The notes beneath the pieces are model-generated. The model had not been told where the DNA came from, made no database searches, and worked only from the letters and a program-made list of their open reading frames with translations. A stretch of 16,282 nucleotides of DNA from positions 1 through 16,282 of the forward strand of contig CAMZHY010000024.1 in NCBI GenBank assembly GCA_947307005.1, written 5' to 3'. The stretch comes from an uncultured Planctomycetaceae bacterium (GTDB lineage: Bacteria > Planctomycetota > Planctomycetia > Pirellulales > Thermoguttaceae). Below are positions 14,396-16,282 of this stretch, piece by piece. The position numbers and the translations under genes are program-made. How positions within the stretch are numbered: the stretch's first letter is position 1; each line of letters begins with the position of its first letter.

Positions 14396-15838
14396 TTATT
14401 TAAGCGTATCAGAGATTTTAAAGCGCAGTTTCTCGAAATCGGTTTCGTCGATCAGATAGAACCAGTCGGCAAAGCGGCTGTTTTTGAGCGTTGCCTTTTG
14501 CATTGCTTCCGGTTCGAGGAATTCAATTTCCGACCTGTCTTCTGAAGACGCCGCTAGCGCGTCGCGCGAGTAAGAAGCATATGCCAAAACCGCCCGCTTT
14601 TCGCCGATCTTCCCACCGAAAAGAAGGGATATTTTGACGCCCGTCTTCATCGTCAACTCAATTGTTCCGCCTTCGCCGACAAGAATTGGTTCAATCCGTT
14701 CGGGCAAGAGAGGGTCGTGATCCATTAAGGTGAATCCAAAGTCTGAAAGGGGACCGACAAGCGGTGCGAGTTGTGTTCCAACACTGCCTGTATCAAAGAG
14801 TTCCGCTAGCGCTGTCGGCTTTTTTCTAACGTCGATAATACTGAGTTTTGCCAGTTGGTCCGCCAAAACATTCAATGATTCATTGTCAGCGGATTCTGGA
14901 TCGAGGTTTTCTTTTTCTTCTTTCCAACCGCCGTCTGTATTCTGAATCAACCTGCGATCGAGAGTCCATACCCTCGATATTGAATTATCTGGGGTCTGTT
15001 TAAAAACGGCAATTCCCGAAGTTTGAAAATCAGCGATTTTGATCTCGTTTTCATCCCTTTGAATCGTGAAATTGTAGTCTCGTACTGTCAAGTAGAGGAC
15101 GTCCCAGCGACTAATACGAAGCAAGTCGCGGTCAATCCAATCGATTGGTTGGAAAGATATGCGATCTGGGTATTCGGCGAATTCGGCGGAGTCTGTCTCT
15201 TGGGTGGAGTCTCCCTCAAAATCAGCGGTGTAGACGATTTCTTCATTTGGAAGTCGTACAAAGCGAACGTCTCGAGTTATGGAACTCTCTGGCGCGCGCT
15301 TGCCAATTAAGAGATCGAATAGAGTTTCACCTCCTTCACCCTCGATTCTGACGTGGAGGGCCGCTTTGTCGGTATTGGTTTCTGTATGATTGTCGAGGCT
15401 TTGTTCGACGTCGAAATTTGCTGGGTTGACGAGTCCACATTCCCTATGGAATTCAGTGATTTTTCGCGAGTCTAGAGTTTTGGTCGTTTCATCAACGACG
15501 TCAAGAATAGAAAGCTGTGTTAGAGGCGCGACGACCTTAGAAAGACGATCAGCGTTCTCAGCAGGAAAGTTCGAAATTGAAGGTAGGCGCCATTCCTGTC
15601 CGTCTTTCGTGAGAATGAGTTCTCGTAATTCTCCTGTTTCAGGATCAATCCCTCTGAGTTCTATTCTCGTCATCTTTGAGAGATCGTTGAAGCTGTCGAA
15701 TATTCTTTTTCCAACCTTTTCTCTCGGAGTTTGATTGGGAAGTCGTGGTTGTAGCGCAAGCCATGAGACTAGCGCTACAAGGGCGGCGAGACCAATGAAG
15801 ACTGACTTTAGGAGTTCGTGATTGCGTGTGGGGGTCAT
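14396..15838 (-). CDS. DUF4340 domain-containing membrane-anchored protein
   Basis: The product has 480 residues. One N-terminal membrane segment (about 12-29, SVFIGLAALVALVSWLAL) is followed by a long extracytoplasmic region. The stretch at ~60-85 (MTRIELRG, then LILTKDGQEWRL) and the motif LSILDVVDE (112-120) match the DUF4340 pattern of strands followed by a 'difference to zero' scaffold. A second half (~270-330, FTIQRDENEIKIADF, then LAKLSIIDVRK) looks like a repeat. The biochemical role is unknown. In many bacteria DUF4340 genes stand next to ABC-2 and Gld-type transporter genes. No such gene is visible here; its 5' side faces the divergent cstA gene. The ATG has a weak AGAGAAA ribosome binding site. 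Downstream genes on the same strand are a lipid kinase and a protein kinase. Confidence 0.8.
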   Translation of the reverse strand: MTPTRNHELLKSVFIGLAALVALVSWLALQPRLPNQTPREKVGKRIFDSFNDLSKMTRIELRGIDPETGELRELILTKDGQEWRLPSISNFPAENADRLSKVVAPLTQLSILDVVDETTKTLDSRKITEFHRECGLVNPANFDVEQSLDNHTETNTDKAALHVRIEGEGGETLFDLLIGKRAPESSITRDVRFVRLPNEEIVYTADFEGDSTQETDSAEFAEYPDRISFQPIDWIDRDLLRISRWDVLYLTVRDYNFTIQRDENEIKIADFQTSGIAVFKQTPDNSISRVWTLDRRLIQNTDGGWKEEKENLDPESADNESLNVLADQLAKLSIIDVRKKPTALAELFDTGSVGTQLAPLVGPLSDFGFTLMDHDPLLPERIEPILVGEGGTIELTMKTGVKISLLFGGKIGEKRAVLAYASYSRDALAASSEDRSEIEFLEPEAMQKATLKNSRFADWFYLIDETDFEKLRFKISDTLK

Positions 15839-15867
15839 ACGATTTCTCTAGGCGCGTGTTGTTGACG

Positions 15868-15900
15868 AAGGCGTTGAATAGCCACGTGACGCCTTTTTTT
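15868..15900 (+). terminator. Intrinsic terminator in the leader of cstA
   Basis: AAGGCGT (15868-15874) pairs with ACGCCTT (15889-15895), and seven Ts end at 15900. It only works on the plus strand. No plus-strand gene precedes it for over 3.6 kb, so it may be a leader attenuator of the cstA gene or may stop antisense transcription. Confidence 0.65.
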
Positions 15901-15909
15901 AAGGAGAGG

Positions 15910-15938
15910 ACGAAGGAGTCTAACCGACCTTCCTTCGT
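15910..15938 (+). promoter_or_regulatory. Stable hairpin downstream of the leader terminator
   Basis: ACGAAGGA (15910-15917) pairs with TCCTTCGT (15931-15938), and an inner GTC/GAC pairing extends the stem past a 2-base bulge, with loop TAACC. There is no T-tract after it. Two more ACGAAGG copies (15865-15871 and 15951-15957) can compete for the CCTTCGT arm. The first copy overlaps the left arm of the terminator. Confidence 0.5.
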
Positions 15939-15996
15939 AATATAGCGATAACGAAGGTTTCTTTCAAGCTGTGTTAGCTTTTAGAACTTGCGTCTT

Positions 15997-16227
15997 ATGG
16001 GAAGCGTAAAAACATTTATTTGCATTGTCCTGTTATTTCCCGCGTTGTATGTTAGTTGGGCTATCTTGTCCTGCATGTTCATCGTGATAGAATCAACCGA
16101 CGTAGGCGCCGCGTTGAGACAGTTGTCTAAGCGGTTGTTTGATTCGGAGGTGTTTGAAAATGTTGCTTTTTTCCTGCGGTCTTCTGATCCTCTTCATTGG
16201 TTATTTCACTTATGGTCGTTTTGTTGA
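15997..16227 (+). CDS. Possible 76-residue small membrane protein overlapping the cstA start
   Basis: An ATG at 15997 opens a 76-codon frame. Residues ~3-29 (VKTFICIVLLFPALYVSWAI) form one hydrophobic segment, followed by a charged part (ALRQLSKRLFDSEVFENV). It ends 68 bases inside the cstA coding region in another frame, so translation could be coupled. I see no good ribosome binding site and do not recognise the product. The last ~22 residues are read through cstA codons and may not be under selection. It may be a chance frame. Confidence 0.35.
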   Translation: MGSVKTFICIVLLFPALYVSWAILSCMFIVIESTDVGAALRQLSKRLFDSEVFENVAFFLRSSDPLHWLFHLWSFC

Positions 16228-16282
16228 AAAAGTTTTGGCGCCCGACGATCGTGAAACGCCTGCGGTGAAGTATCGAGACGGA
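16160..16282 (+). CDS. cstA: CstA-family carbon starvation protein (membrane transporter), N-terminal fragment
   Basis: Only 41 codons are in the window and the frame is open at the right edge. The ATG at 16160 has an ideal GGAGG nine bases upstream. The first membrane segment (LLFSCGLLILFIGYFTYG) is followed by GRFVEKVLAPDDRETPAVKYRDG. This matches the conserved start of CstA proteins, where YG, the VL.D..R.TPA motif and the DG before DYVP are retained. CstA proteins are large inner-membrane carriers, known in E. coli for peptide and pyruvate uptake during carbon shortage. The short N-terminus resembles the shorter CstA type known from Bacteroidota and Planctomycetota. The gene is divergent from DUF4340 and has a structured leader. 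The family call is good for so short a piece; the substrate is unknown. Confidence 0.82.
   Translation, partial: MLLFSCGLLILFIGYFTYGRFVEKVLAPDDRETPAVKYRDG

Noticed and set aside
1..16282. CRISPR array, transposon, defence or toxin-antitoxin system
   Set aside because: No regularly spaced repeats, transposase motifs, tRNA-like sequence or known defence domains were seen on either strand.

Overview
The window looks like a chromosomal segment from a bacterium of the Planctomycetota, possibly a gut- or biomass-associated member of the Pirellulales. The basis is the mix of large secreted glycoside hydrolases, a DUF4340 protein, a stand-alone protein kinase with a planctomycete-like catalytic loop and a short CstA-type transporter, at moderate GC by eye. 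This placement is inference from gene content; no rRNA or marker gene is present.

Region 1 (1-9209, all on the minus strand, read right to left) is a secreted polysaccharide-degradation locus. It holds a GH51 alpha-L-arabinofuranosidase with a probable inserted carbohydrate-binding/LamG-like domain, an SMP-30/gluconolactonase-type beta-propeller with an Arg/Gly/Asn/Gln-rich tail, a 1293-residue GH106-like (alpha-L-rhamnosidase-type) enzyme, and an AXE1/CE7-type acetyl esterase cut off by the left window edge. All four begin with signal peptides. Together they would remove arabinose, rhamnose and acetyl groups from a plant-type polysaccharide such as pectin (rhamnogalacturonan) or arabinoxylan. 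A perfect 34-bp palindrome lies between the propeller and GH106 genes.

Region 2 (9601-12207, plus strand) holds a class I/II PLP aminotransferase, a clear intrinsic terminator, then a secreted SGNH/GDSL hydrolase. A bidirectional terminator separates the latter from the convergent genes to its right. About 390 bases without a recognisable gene separate regions 1 and 2.

Region 3 (12327-15838, minus strand, read right to left) is DUF4340 membrane-anchored protein, then a diacylglycerol/lipid kinase-family protein, then a cytosolic protein kinase. The three are spaced 77 and 141 bases apart and may be co-transcribed.

Region 4 (15839-16282, plus strand) has a structured leader (an intrinsic-terminator hairpin with a 7-T tract plus a second stable hairpin), a possible 76-residue small membrane ORF, and the first 41 codons of a CstA-family (carbon starvation / peptide or pyruvate transporter) gene that runs off the right edge. 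I found no CRISPR array, tRNA, rRNA, transposase or recognisable defence system. The most unusual signals are the kinase catalytic loop, the orphan terminator/leader before cstA and the 34-bp palindrome.
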